Shown here piece after piece: positions 20,460 to 31,608 of a DNA stretch of 64,000 nucleotides. Source of the DNA: Nothopassalora personata (taxonomy: Eukaryota; Ascomycota; Dothideomycetes; Mycosphaerellales; Mycosphaerellaceae); the NCBI GenBank assembly GCA_033816765.1, contig CM066298.1, positions 372,001 to 436,000 on the forward strand. The letters run 5' to 3'. The translations under genes and the position numbers were made by a program. The notes beneath the pieces were generated by a model. The model ran no database searches. It saw only the letters and a list, made by a program, of their open reading frames with translations, and had not been told where the DNA came from. The stretch's first letter is position 1. Each line of letters opens with the position of its first letter.

Positions 20460-21034
20460 GCGTATTCGAAATCCTCACTCGCTGCACTCGCTCTTCCTCA
20501 ACAACCACTAACAATACTGCTGCGACTCGCCAACTGCTGCGACTCGCCATTGTCGCACAACAATACTGCTGCGACTCGCCATTGTCGCCTACAATCGTAG
20601 CGAGTCGCGGCGGTATTGTCCTCCTACTACGCAGGTGAGTTGGGCTCCTCAATAATAGCAGACAGTAAGTATTGAGGAGCTTACCTTACTTGCTATTGTC
20701 ACATTATAGCGGCGGGTATATCAACTTCTACTGCTGTTACTATTTCTTCGACTCTACACTTATCGACATGTACAAATCTAACTATAGACGACTCACTTAG
20801 CGATATTGGCCTTAGAACAACGACAACGACAGCGACAGCGACAGCGACAGTACACCTAATCCGCGCTCACCCTTATAAACGCGGTTATCACTATAGCTTA
20901 CGATAGCGTAAGTGCGATTCCGACTCGTTAGGCGCACGCAGGTAGACTAATGTTTAAACCTATAGTATATACCGCCGCCCTCGTACCGCCGATACCGACG
21001 ATTTCTACTACGTGAGCGAGTCGACATAGGCACA

Positions 21035-21581
21035 ATGGCTAGGAGACTCGCAGAAGACAGACAAGGGCAGTGTAAAGGTTGCGAAGAATAATTTGCGCAA
21101 GTTCGACTAGGCTGGCCGTATTATAGAGACTAAAGAGGGTATGTGTCTTACAGTAGACTCGCTATACTATATATACTAACTCGTATTAATAGGTGAGCCG
21201 GCTTAGACGGACTGCGATGCGTGTAAGAGAGCTAGTGTATGCTGTATAGTCTTTACTACTAATGCCGACAAGACTTGCGCGTATTGTAAGCGTTACGCGA
21301 AGGCTCGCTGCAACTCTCGCAAGTTGGTTAAGGAGCCTAGCGAGTCTAACGAGTCTAGCAATGGTTTATTTAAGGCTGTCGAGGGTGTTTTAACTACTTC
21401 TAGCGAGGCTAGCGAGGTTAGTGAGGCTAGCGAGTCTAGTACTCGCCCTACTAATAATACATCGACTCGCTTAGCCGCGGCGGAGGATCGTATTTAGCAA
21501 TTGGAGGGTACTATTGGCCGCTTAATTGAATTTATTAGCGGTCTACCAGGTGGCGAGTCAGTCGCTAAATTTCGCTCTTAG
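21035..21581 (+). pseudogene. Transposon-borne cysteine-rich (zinc cluster-like) protein relic
   Basis: From an ATG at 21035 the frame reads an early CKGC, then stops, and after a possible intron (GTATGT near 21140 to TAATAG near 21191) continues with DCDACKRASVCC, CAYCKRYAKARC, a Ser/Glu-rich linker and an AAEDRI-stop-QLEGTIGRLI segment that would be a coiled coil. The Cys arrangement followed by a coiled coil resembles a fungal binuclear zinc cluster regulator, with imperfect spacing. In-frame stops are TAG or TAA at positions where Gln codons fit (CAG to TAG, CAA to TAA), consistent with RIP. A cysteine-rich protein encoded beside a transposase suggests an accessory DNA-binding factor, which is inference. 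Confidence 0.5.
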
Positions 21582-21747
21582 TAATAATATAATATTAAGC
21601 AGTCTACCTCCTGTCTATGTGCTACGAGTCTATACTTCCCTCTACTTTTTCGGTCTTAGCTGCCTCGTAGATAGCTCGACAACAAGCCTATTTCTCGGTG
21701 CCTTTACACGCTAGTTGTCGTTAGGTAGACTCTAAAGCAATAGCTGC

Positions 21748-21795
21748 GAGTCTAGCTACGAGTCTAGCTACGAGTCTAGCTACGAGTCTAGCTGT
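21748..21795 (+). repeat. 12-bp tandem repeat (GAGTCTAGCTAC x4)
   Basis: Four consecutive copies of GAGTCTAGCTAC, the last diverging, inside the degraded transposon between its two relic genes. Confidence 0.8.
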
Positions 21796-23656
21796 GTAAT
21801 TGTCGAAGCACTAGTTGCTGCTATAGACTCGCTTAAGGCACTAGTTACTACTATAGTCTCGCTTAAGGACTCCTTCTTAATCTCTCTAATTTAACTCGTA
21901 GCTAGACTCGTACGCTCTTCCTTTACCTTCTTAACCGATGCTTCGCTAGCTAACGTACTTGCTAGCTTATTGCCTAAACCTTTCCCTATAAACACTAAAT
22001 TCTGCTATCGAGAGGGGGCTCTAAACCCCGTTAGCTGCGGAGACGAAGACGAAGAGGATTGAGGGCTGCTAGCTATAAGATTAATACACTCTAGAGACTC
22101 GGCGATTAGAGTTATAGCATGTCGATGTAGTAAGCCACGACTCGCTAGACGCTTCTCGCTCTAGCTTACTACACTCGCTAAACGAGAAGTAGCCTAACTC
22201 GCTATAGTAGCCTAGCGAGCAATGCCCTAATCCGCTAGACGTACTACAGCACTCGCTGCTGTACTCGCTCGCTAGTCCTTAAGCTTACGCTCGCGTTGGC
22301 GGTCTACGTTCTTCATAAGTTCGCTAAGACTAGCTAAGGACTCGTTGCTACTCGAGTCCTCTACTACTCCTCGTCTATATAGATTGTTTAAGGCTCCGCG
22401 ACCTTAGTTAACCTAATACGCAACGTTAACTAGTACTTCTCGCCTATCCTTCGCGTTCTAGACACCCTTAGTGTACGGTATTAACATGTCCTCGAGATCT
22501 CGCTCTCGTAGGCTTAATTTGCTTAGAAGAATAGGTACATTATCTTTAGTAGCCTTTACGAAGAGGAAGGGCGGTGTAGCATAAGGACGTGTAAGCTATA
22601 GGCCTAGCTTATCCGCGCCTTCTTAAAAGACGAGGTCATAAAGCTAGGTTGTCGTATCTACTGCTTTAGCTAAAGACGACTCGTAGCGAGTCCATCGTCC
22701 GGTAATTTGCTACGCGGTAAGGAGCTCATGCGGCTAATACTCCTATGTCTTAAGGTCCCCCTTACGTTTAATAGTAAACGGCACCTTATATAGCTTAACG
22801 GATATTATTAGGCTAGGTCCCCTAGGCGGTTAAGATGGCTTTTCGGCTTTGCCCTAGACTAACGAGATAGGAACACTTATACTACGAGCCTTAACAATAC
22901 TAGTCCGTAGGCCCTAAGCAGCGCTCGACAATGGGTCAATTCTAGCATTGCTAAGCTAGCGAACATAAGTCTACTTATTGCGAGCGAGTACCTCATTAGC
23001 CCGACTATGGCCACTCGCTACGAGTAATGTATAAAGACCGTATCTAGTAGTGCCGTTCGGTTTCGAAGGGGTCTCGGTGCTAGGAATCGGCGATAAGGGC
23101 AAAGGCGGACTCGTTACGGACTCGCTAGGCTCGACAAAGGCTAGGTTAGGTATACTACATTTGCCACACCTTAGTAGACGGCCGTAGACCTCGCTATAAA
23201 CTAGAGAAGTCTTTACTAACTTGTGTATGCAAAGATCGTCCCAAGTTAGAGCTAACATAATGTTAGAAGTAGTAGGAAAAGACTCGTAGGAAAAAGGACG
23301 TAGGACGTAGACTCGTTACTATATAACCTATAATGGCTTACCGGCTTAAGCGAACAAGTCTATTGTTCGTTCCGTTAGCTCTAATCCGTTAAGGCGAGTA
23401 GGCGGTGTGTACTTAGCGAGTCCCCCTCTACCTCGGAGATATTGCGTAGTCTCGTTTCGTAGATACTAATAGGCGTAGACATGCAATTTCTTAGGGCCTA
23501 GGCTAGGGCCGGCCTCGCTACCGTCTAGTGTTAATAGATAGCTAGTAGCAGTAAGCTTCTCATTAACCTACTCTAGCGTTAGAGGCGGTAAGTATGTAGT
23601 AAGGTCTACAAGGTATTAGCTACAGGATTTGTAGACTCGGTTAAGTAGAAGCAGTA

Positions 23657-23700
23657 GCGAGTCCGCACTTAAGCTACAGCGAGTCCGCACTTAAGCTACA
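23657..23700 (+). repeat. 22-bp tandem repeat, two copies
   Basis: GCGAGTCCGCACTTAAGCTA plus CA is repeated twice in direct succession inside the transposon, downstream of the transposase relic. Confidence 0.7.
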
Positions 23701-23799
23701 GCGAGTCCTCCCTTAGCTAAGCTAGGACTCGTAGCTGCAGTAGCGCTAGACTCGCTACTATAGACACCCCGGATTAACGTACCGTACTAATCGACTCGC

Positions 23800-25098
23800 T
23801 CCTTCCACTAGCGAAGCTCCTTGTCCTTAGGGTTAAGCAGATGCCTACATAGTCGTGCTCCTTTTAACTCTAGGTAGTTATATAGGATATCCGGTATGCC
23901 GTTCATATACGATTCTAGGTTATAACGACGGATACGATAGCGGTTCCACTGGTTAACGAACGATAATACAACACTTCGAAGAATTGGAATATAGATAGTA
24001 GCGAATGCTATCCTGTCTACGGCTAATGCTTCCTTAAAGAGTCCTGTTGTAATATACTAATTAAAGAGGTCTCTCTAGCGATTAAATGTAGCCTTAGCAC
24101 CCTCGCCCTACTAGTGTTCGATAGTTTGATTGCCCTTGCTTAAGGTGTACTAGAAGGCCTTATCGAACGTAAGTAGATTGCTAGCGAGTCGCTCTCGGAC
24201 TCGTAGATAGGCATTGGCTAGCATAGGCGTCTTAACGCCCTAATTAGATCGTACGCGATTTAGCACCCTACTACCGTAATGTATTACTCTAACGTATTAA
24301 GCAAATATAGAGAACTTCGTCTTCGCTATAGGTCCTATGTAGTACTAGATAACCCGCCGAGAGTAGACGTTAATATAAGCGTAGATCTGTATCTTAAAGC
24401 GCTCGTATTTTAGAAAGGTATCGATTAACTAGACGTCGTTAGGACCTTCTGCTTTTAGCCTCGCATGCCGCGGTGTTATAGGGTCTCGCATTGTAGGATT
24501 GCGAGAGACAAAAGGGACAGGGTTAATCGCACGAGCGAGTGTCCTAATACGGTCGCTAATAAAGTTAGCGAGTCTAGTCTACGAGTCTATAGACACCGAG
24601 TCTGTCCTACCGTCCAATAATATAATGACTCTTACGTAGCTCTCTTACTAGCTTACGATAGCCCCAGTCTTGCTAATAGCTACTGCTTATAACTTCCTAA
24701 AGGACTCGCTATATCTTAGGCTCTACAGCTAGAGCTTGTTCTTTACTAAGACTACGCTTTAATCCAATACCTCTTCGTAGCTCTTAATACTAGCGAAGGG
24801 TAAGGTCGAATCTATCGAGGCGGAGGATAGCATAAGACTCGCTATCGTCGAGGCTATATTTCCAGAATAGTTCCTCGACTCGCTAGCGTAGCTCGGCCTA
24901 GCGAGCCTAATTATAAGCCTAATTATCCTCGCGAGTCCCTCGCCACTCTACGAGTCGCTGGCGGAGGGTCCGTTCGCTAATTCGAACACCGTAGAGATTG
25001 AAGAGGTTGTCTCGAATAGCTGCCTATGTGAATTCAGCGGCAGTCCATAGCTCGATATCGATACGAAAGGGCTCTAGATCGATCGCTAGACGTGGCAT
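23800..25098 (-). pseudogene. Integrase-like (DDE/rve-type) transposase relic
   Basis: The minus strand opens with an ATG at 25098, MPRLAIDLEPFRIDIELWTA, followed by LYGVRISERTLRQRLVEW, a helix-turn-helix-like N-terminus. After a frame change before 24401 the core reads FKIQIYAYINVYSRRVI, a PMLANAYLRVRERLASNLLT stretch, SKGNQTIEH with two stops where WW fits, RDLFN, then VDRIAFATIYIPILRSVVLS and FVNQWNRYRIRR. This matches the integrase core proteins found in fungal DNA transposons. Between 24401 and about 23805 I count nine in-frame stops, eight TAG and one TAA and no TGA. They sit where Gln or Trp fits, except one in SN-stop-GV, where a residue such as His would be expected. That is the outcome of CpA to TpA changes. 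The superfamily assignment is from motif memory. Confidence 0.7.
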
Positions 25099-25204
25099 TG
25101 TATAAAGCAATGTAGCGAGTGTGCTGTTAGACAAATAGCGAGTCTATAAGACAAATAGCGAGTCTATAATAATGAGGATTGAGGATTGCGAATTTTGAAT
25201 GCGG

Positions 25205-25234
25205 GTATTTGCCGGTTTTGTAAGCCTAGGCCAC
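25205..25234 (-). repeat. Right terminal inverted repeat of the 4.8-kb transposon
   Basis: 30 bp, exact inverted copy of 20430-20459. Confidence 0.9.
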
Positions 25235-25405
25235 TGTCATTCCGGCGAATGAGAAAGTTTGCGTGTCCTGCCTTATCGATACCAGGGAGACTGCCCACAT
25301 GCGTGGGTCTGCATAAGACTGGCCACTGACCTGCAGGTGCACAACCCGACCGCACAATTCACGCATCTCGTCACTACAGTACGACTGACCAATGAACACG
25401 GCGGA

Positions 25406-27104
25406 ATGGCGACCAAGGAACAGCCAATACCTGTCGCCACCGAGGGCAAGGTGAACGAAATCACAGGATCCGACAGCGACATAAGCGATATCGAACAAAG
25501 CAGTCCAGGGTCATACAAGTCATCATTATGGCGCAGGTTTATGGGCATCTGCTGGGACTCGGTCGATGGTTCGCCAAAGAGGAGGAGGTACATCCAGAAG
25601 CTGGATACCTATCTCCTATCCTACATTTGCCTGGGATACTTGTGAGTCTAGGCCGCAGAATCATGTAGTGATAGGGCGCTAATGCACGACACTCCTGCAG
25701 CATTAAGCAGATCGACCAGACCAATATCAGTAAGGTAAGCAAGATCCCCAATGGCAGCTTTCTTGTGGTCCCTGTAATGCTTGCGAAATACATGGCTCCT
25801 GCTGCAGACTCTCAAGGATGCAGACTGACGAGTGTCGGCAATAGGCATACGTCAGTGGAATGAAAGAGAACCTCCGTCTCTACGGCAACGAGAGAAACTG
25901 GTTGAATACGTACTTCAATATTGGTAGACTCATTCACCTCCCCACCATCATCAATCTTATCTAATCTTCGACAAGCATCATCCTCGGCACCCTCCCAGCC
26001 CAAATGATCCAACTCCGCTGGGTCCGGCCCTCGATTTGGATTCCCTCTTGTGAACTCTTCTGGTCCATCCTCGTAATCGGCATGGGCTTTGCCAAAAATG
26101 TCGACACGCTTTACGTGCTTCGCTTCTTCGTTGGATTCGCGGAAGCGTGCTGCTTCCCTGGCTTCGCCGCTCTTCTCGGCGGCTGGTACGGTCCAAAGGA
26201 GCTCGGCAAGCGCGCTGGACTTTTCGAGCAGAGTAGCGCGATCGGTGAGATGGTTGCGGGATACCTTCAAGCGGCTCTGTACAAGGGCATGAACGGAACT
26301 GCCGGCAAAGCCGGGTGGCAGTGGATGTTCGTCTTCGATGGGATCATTGGAATTCCCATCGCGATCTGGGGCTCCTTCGCGGTGCCGGATCTGCCGCATA
26401 CGACGAGGGCGTTTTACTTCAATGAAGAGGAGAGGCAGTATGGAAAGGAGCGAGTCGAGAGCTTTGGACGTGCGCCTCCCGAGAAACTGACTCTCAAACT
26501 CATCGGGAGAATCTTCACCAACTGGCGCTTATGGGCTTTCGTGCTCCCATACCTCATGGTCGGCCAAGCCAACGGCGGCACACGCTACTTCAACCTCTGG
26601 CTCAAAGACAAAGGTTACAGCGTCGCGGATACGAACACTCTCCCCACCGCCGGCAACGCCCTCAGCATCGTCGCAGCCGTCGGTTTCGGAATCGCAGCGG
26701 ACTATACCGGCTGCAACGCCTCTCTCATCGTCGGCATCGAAGTCCTCGTCATCGCTGCGAATATTATACTTTCCGTCTGGAATGTCCCGAACCCGGTGAT
26801 CCTCTTCGCGAACTACTTGCTGTATGTGGGATTCGCGGCGCAGCCTATTGTGATGGCGTGGGGACATCATCGAGCGGCTGCGGATCCGAATTTGAGGCAG
26901 TTGCTGGTTGCTACGGGAAATGTTATAAGTTATTGCTTTAATGCTTGGTTGCCGCTTGGCTTGTTTCCGACGTATGATGCGCCAAAGTATGACTATGGGT
27001 ATCAGGTGCTTATCTTGTTTTCGGGGTTGGCAATTGCGGGGACGGTGGTGTTGTATTGGATGAGGGCAAGGTATTTGCTACCGAGAGGGACAGGGTCGGA
27101 ATGA
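25406..27104 (+). CDS. MFS transporter, pantothenate/vitamin carrier (Liz1/FEN2-like)
   Basis: Exons: 25406-25641, 25701-25734, 25845-25923 and about 25976-27104, with GTGAGT, GTAAGC and GTAGAC donors. The joined start ends in [40 protein letters not shown] and [11 protein letters not shown], the signature of the anion:cation symporter branch with FEN2 and Liz1 pantothenate carriers, distinct from Dal5 (DRGN). It continues through [20 protein letters not shown] and [20 protein letters not shown] to a C-terminus at 27104, about 490 residues and 12 hydrophobic segments. The third intron leaves the frame off by one base with canonical sites, so either a non-canonical site is used, the sequence has an error, or the gene is newly broken. 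The ATG at 25406 lies only about 170 bp beyond the transposon. The substrate is inference. Confidence 0.75.
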
Positions 27105-28412
27105 TGTGGACGGAGAAGTCACGGATGCACTTGCTCACTCGACGATAGACATTACCGCTTGTCGTTCATCATCAGGGCCTTCACCACGATCCGACCGCCA
27201 GGCCCCAACGTGCCTTGGGCAATCCATGCGCGCACGCACCACCTGTCACATTGACTGCATCTCATTAAACTTCTCCTAAGTCTCATTGAAACTATAACAA
27301 AAAAAAAACTCATCGACCCCTCCGGCACAAGCTCCAAAAACCTCTCCGTCGCCGCATCTTTGTCGTCGTGCATTGTGAAGAACATGGCCCCTATCGAAAT
27401 CGTAAAAAAGTGCCATGAAAATTACTATCACGGCGCAAAAGTGGCGACCGCAGCCAAATGCCGCCTGGGGATCATGTTAGGAATGGATGCGCAAGCCAGT
27501 GCGGTGAACGAACGTTATGCTGTTCGGTCTTGCAGTCTTTGCAGGTGTACGGATGGATGCTGTTCGCTTGGGTACGGGAGATTACGGGGGAGACCGTTGG
27601 GGTTGACGTTGTTCGTTAGCTCAGTATAGGACGGAGAGCGGGTTTGAGGTTCTGTTTCTGATGGAGAGGGTTGTTCTATGTCTGTGGTTGAGGAGAGTGA
27701 TCTGGTGCGGACGAAGGGGTTCTTGATGTACTTCATCTTCGAAGTGAATTTCTCAGTACGGAAGAAGCGAGCGACTTGGATACAGAGGAAGGTGGATATG
27801 GCATGTTTGAGACGTTGATTATAGTTGTTCAAACGATGATCTCACCAATATCTCGAGACTTGGGTTTGCAATGCTCCAAGTCGTGTCAAAGACATACTTG
27901 AAGCTACTCTGGACCCAGTATCTCAGAACCACAAAACACTTAGAGACAGACGCGATGGAATCTTCAGCTTCACCTCAAATACTAGGAACATCATGACTGG
28001 CATAGCAGCTGGGTGCACCATAGCTACCACATACGCACGTGTTGAATAATTCATTCATACCCTCTTCGAACAACGCGAACAAAGCAGTACTCACCGAGCA
28101 TAACCCTATGCGAGCCCTGCTCGCATTCGCAGTCATCCTTGGCACGTATGCAGAAACACATGGTAAGCCTTGTGCAGCATGATGACCTTCCTCTTGTAGC
28201 GCATTCGAGTGCGTTCTTCCAGCTTCTCGTTGCACAGCATTGATTGTGACTCGAAAGCGTGCATGACTGCCTGGAACGGAAGGATGCACAGCCAAGACCT
28301 GAAACGATAAAAGCAACAGGGACTCGCCACCATATTGCCATTCGCAAAGATAAATTTGACAAGATTACCAGCCCAGGAACAACAGGACGCACCAGATTAA
28401 ACCTGCGACACT
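27105..28412. other. Intergenic, no convincing gene
   Basis: About 1.3 kb with only short frames. A minus-strand frame from 27736 (MKYIKNPFVRTRSLSS) is about 70 codons and matches nothing I recognise. Confidence 0.4.
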
Positions 28413-28844
28413 ATGCCCCTCAAAACCAACACAACCCCCTTCCCACCCACCTCCATCGCATTCGTGGCAAAGCATCCGGACATGTCCTTCGAAGACTTCA
28501 AGACCCATTACGAAACACAACATATCCCACTCTTCATCTCGCTCGTTGATGGGTCCAAGTATATCCAGAGTTACATCCTTCAATACGCACCACGGTCCAA
28601 CTCATCCTCTCCATCTCTCGACAACCCACAACTTTTCGTCCCACCCCAAGGCACAGAGGACTGGGAATACGACGCGATCGCGAGAATTGTGTACAAAAGC
28701 CAAGAGGCTTGTGAGGAGTTGGGAAAGAAGTATGCGGAGCATTACAAGGTGATTTCGGAGGATGAGGCGAGGTTTATTGATCAGGCGAAGTTGAGGGCTG
28801 TAGTTGTTAGGGAGGGGGAGGGCACGGAGTTTTTGTTGGAGTAG
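28413..28844 (+). CDS. EthD-domain protein
   Basis: A 143-residue intronless protein with the dimeric alpha-beta barrel signature of EthD-type proteins: IAFVAKHPDMSFEDFKTHYE, TQHIPLF, YIQSYILQYAPR, and YDAIARIVYKSQEACEEL. The length suits a one-domain member. EthD-like proteins in fungi include small-molecule monooxygenase- or cyclase-like enzymes as well as stress proteins, and nothing here fixes a substrate. The ATG at 28413 is the first of the frame and sits just before the conserved strand. The gene is convergent with the HET relic downstream. Confidence 0.82.
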   Translation: MPLKTNTTPFPPTSIAFVAKHPDMSFEDFKTHYETQHIPLFISLVDGSKYIQSYILQYAPRSNSSSPSLDNPQLFVPPQGTEDWEYDAIARIVYKSQEACEELGKKYAEHYKVISEDEARFIDQAKLRAVVVREGEGTEFLLE

Positions 28845-28944
28845 TGTGACGAAGTCGGTGAGATGTTTGGGAATGGACCGGCTGGTGTTGTTCTGGCGCG
28901 TTGTCTGGGCTGTGGAGAAGGTCGGGTAGGCCGTCACGTCAGCC

Positions 28945-29461
28945 TCATAGCATGCGGAAGCTCTGCTGCCTCTGCTCGAGCTCTTCCTCAGAAAGCGATG
29001 AGACTGCTTCGCCAGCCATTATGCCACAGACATATGCTTCGCCGATGAACAGATAGTATGTGCCCACGTCATCATCATGGCGTCGCCGCAAGACACGAGG
29101 TACGCTGCATCCGAACAAGATACACACAAAATCGCCTTTCCTCGTCTTTCCGGGCCCGAAGCCATGCAATTACTTGTCGCATGACTTGTCGCATGGAGTC
29201 GGTCCTCTGATCTCCAGGAAGACCGATCCAGGTAACTGCTTGAACTCGCTGCAGATACTTGCGTACGTGATCCGGGTATGTACTCTTCTGGTAGAGGTCC
29301 TTGGTGTTGATGTGGCCATGGGAAGTGTGACTGACAACGCACTCTTGGCAAGCTCGTTGGCACCACGCTGGCGGATTCTCGCCGTGATCACCGCGCTCAG
29401 CGATCAGAGTCCGCCACATTAGATTGGCGTCATTCTTAGAAGCGCGTCTTAGCTTGCGCAC
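28945..29461 (-). pseudogene. C-terminal relic of a heterokaryon incompatibility (HET)-type gene
   Basis: On the minus strand, the frame from 29461 reads NLMWRTLIAERGDHGENPPA and WCQRACQEC. Another frame from about 29169 reads GFGPGKTRKGDFVCILFGCS, VPRVLRR, and YYLFIGEAYVCGIMAGEAVS, ending QRQQSFRML at 28945. These match the conserved C-terminal part shared by ascomycete HET-domain (het-6 type) proteins, in the right order but in at least two frames. The N-terminal HET domain itself is absent; its place is taken by the copia fragment at 29480-29640. It is a truncated, non-functional relic of a non-self recognition gene. Confidence 0.62.
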
Positions 29462-29479
29462 TGCCTTTGCAGGGATGCA

Positions 29480-29640
29480 TCACGTCCTCATCCAAATTGC
29501 CTCTTTTGCCGCATGCGATAGCGCTAGGTATTCCGCTTTAGTAGTAGACGTAGAGACCGATCTTTGTAGCTTAGAGGACTAAGAAATAGGTGCCCCTGTT
29601 AGTATAGACGTATATTCTATCGTAGAACGTCTAGAACCAT
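29480..29640 (-). mobile_element. Ty1/copia retrotransposon fragment (RNase H region)
   Basis: The minus strand reads EYTSILTGAPIS-stop-SSKLQR, then SVSTSTTKAEYLALSHAAKE and AIWMRT. It matches the RNase H end of copia polyproteins, where the consensus is GAPISW-SSK and AEYMALS-A-KEA-W. The stop is TAG where Trp is expected (TGG to TAG), and the surroundings are TpA-rich, as RIP would give. Only about 160 bp remain and no LTRs are visible. It abuts the HET relic. Confidence 0.75.
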
Positions 29641-30089
29641 ATGTTCCATAGTCCGAGACCGTGATCGTACTCTTCGCTACGCTTGAACAAGGTCCTGACG
29701 CGTTCGAACTCGTGCGAGAAAATGCTGATGGCATCTTGAAAGTCAGTCGTTCCAATGCACAGTATCAGACCCGCAATGGACGGTAGCGTTCGACGCAAGG
29801 GCAAGCTCTTGAATTACCCGTCTCCTAGAGAACCAAACTTGGTCGAATAAAATGAACAAGGTTCCTCCAATCGTTGACCCTAGTCTCATCTGTCCATCAT
29901 ACTGTGTGGCATGTTGCTTGAACACATGCTTGAACACATGTTTCTGTTTGAGAAACACGCTGAGTCATGCGACGGAGCGGACTCCCGCGGCCATCTCTTC
30001 CGGCCGAAGATCGGGTCTCACACGGAGAGCTACCTACATCGTCATCGACCTCGAAAAAACATTCACTTACACGACGACGACCAACCACC

Positions 30090-31049
30090 ATGGCATCTCC
30101 CGTCTTCAGCTCGTTGCGCGCTGTACAGCCTAGCATATGCACACAATGCGCTTTATTGATATCTCGCCGAACGACATCTTCGATCGCCTCCCAGACTACG
30201 AAACATGAGCTTCGATCAAGACCTTTGCATGCCTTCACCAAGCGCGTAGCCAACGCCTCACCACAATCACGACCGTTCACATCATCACCGCACCGAAGAG
30301 CCTACAAATCTGTGGAAGAAGCCAAGACCAAATACCGTCTAGGTCCCTTCTCATGGCAAGCAGGTCTCCTCTTCGTCCTCGCCGGCGCCGGCCTCACAAT
30401 CTACTTCCGCTACGAAAAAGCACGCATGTCCCGCGCTCGAATCGCAGAAGCCAACAAGGGCATCGGCAAACCCCTCGTCGGCGGTCCCTTCCACCTAAGC
30501 GACTGCAGCACCACGCCGCCCGGCGAGTTCACCGAGCAAAATCTCAAGGGCAAATACAGCCTGATCTACTTCGGCTTCACACACTGTCCGGACATATGTC
30601 CCGAGGAACTGGACAAGATGGCGGGCATGATCGATCAGGTCAAGGAGAAGCATGGAAATGTGATGAGGCCGGTGTTCATTAGTTGTGACCCTGCGAGGGA
30701 TACGCCGGAGGTTGTGAGGGTGTATCTGAAGGAGTTTCATGAGGACATTGTGGGCTTGACGGGGACGTGGCAGGAGGTGAAGGATGTGTGTAAGGCGTAT
30801 CGGGTGTACTTCTCGACGCCGCCGGATGTGAAGCCGGGGCAGGATTATTTGGTGGATCACAGTATTTACTTTTATTTGATGGGTGAGTCCGCGGCAAGGA
30901 TTATGAGGAGAGTCTAAGCTAACGACGTGGCTACAGATCCTGAGGGCGACTTTGTCGAGGCCATCGGACGAAACTTCACAGTTGATGCGGCGGCCAAAGT
31001 CATCAATAACCATATCGCCGACTGGAAGGGCAAGATCGACAAGTCATAA
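30090..31049 (+). CDS. SCO1: SCO1/SenC-type copper chaperone of mitochondrial cytochrome c oxidase
   Basis: Exons 30090-30882 and 30937-31049, with a 54-nt GTGAGT..CAG intron that has a GCTAAC branch site, give 301 residues. The N-terminus is basic and Ser/Thr-rich (mitochondrial presequence), then one membrane helix at about 88-106 (WQAGLLFVLAGAGLTIYF). The thioredoxin-like domain carries the copper-binding FTHCPDICPEEL with C166 and C170, and H257 in YLVDHSIYFYLMD. These residues bind Cu(I) handed to the CuA site of subunit 2. The protein sits in the inner membrane facing the intermembrane space. The length and key residues are complete. Upstream in-frame codons exist, but ATG 30090 is followed by a typical targeting sequence. 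Confidence 0.95.
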
Positions 31050-31608
31050 GACCTTTGTAAGGACTGCCATACAGAGCAGATGTATCATAATGTACAGCTA
31101 GATCGCACCTCCAATGCCGACACGACTTGCACGCGGGCGCCAGCAGGGGCATCACTCCATCTCGAGAACCTCCTTCTCGAGAACCTACTTAGGTGCTTCT
31201 CCGCCTTTCGCTCGTCCATGGGAGCCCTCTTTGCCACAGGCAACGATCAATCAACTATGTAACATTGAAGAAGGCGAAGTCTTTCCTATCACCTGCTTGC
31301 TCCCCATAAAAGGGTCTTCTAGACAACGGTGGAGCAAACAGCTCTGGACTAGCCTTGTTGGTACATATCCCCGGCCACGACACTCCTCTGGACCTAAACC
31401 AGACTCACCAGGAGATTTCTTCACAGAAGGACAATGATCATGCTAAAAATCCAACCAAGCAGTCTACCCCACAGGAGAAGAATGGAAAGAAGATGATGAA
31501 CAGAAAGAAGTTCTGTCAGGAGGCTCGACATCGCTTCCTCTTCGCGGTCTGGCGCCAGAAATTGGTCTTTCACAGCCTCGGCCTGGACATTTAACAGGTC
31601 CACCAGCC

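Larger units (their letters stand above)
20430..25237. mobile_element. RIP-degraded 4.8-kb DNA transposon with 30-bp terminal inverted repeats
   Basis: A 30-bp sequence starting GTGGCCTAGGCTTAC at 20430-20459 recurs as an exact inverted copy at 25205-25234. An imperfect direct repeat, CATTCGGCG (20421-20429) and CATTCCGGCG (25238-25247), flanks the element. The interior is strikingly poor in CpA/TpG and rich in TpA: in the 60 bases from 21721 I count nine TpA against one CpA and one TpG. That is the mark of RIP. It holds two relic genes, an integrase-like transposase (minus) and a cysteine-rich protein (plus). The heptamer GACTCGC/GCGAGTC occurs very many times in both orientations. No frame is intact, so it cannot move by itself. 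Confidence 0.85.

Noticed and set aside
20500..25150. Regularly recurring GACTCGC words as a CRISPR-like or operator array
   Set aside because: Spacing is irregular, both orientations mix and no spacers exist. Composition after RIP explains much of it. CRISPR is not expected in fungi.
20430..25237. Transposon ends (CAGTGG.. on the right side) suggested a hAT element with 8-bp duplication
   Set aside because: The recoverable transposase pieces look like an integrase core, not a hAT dimerisation domain, and the 8-bp flanks match poorly. I left the superfamily open.
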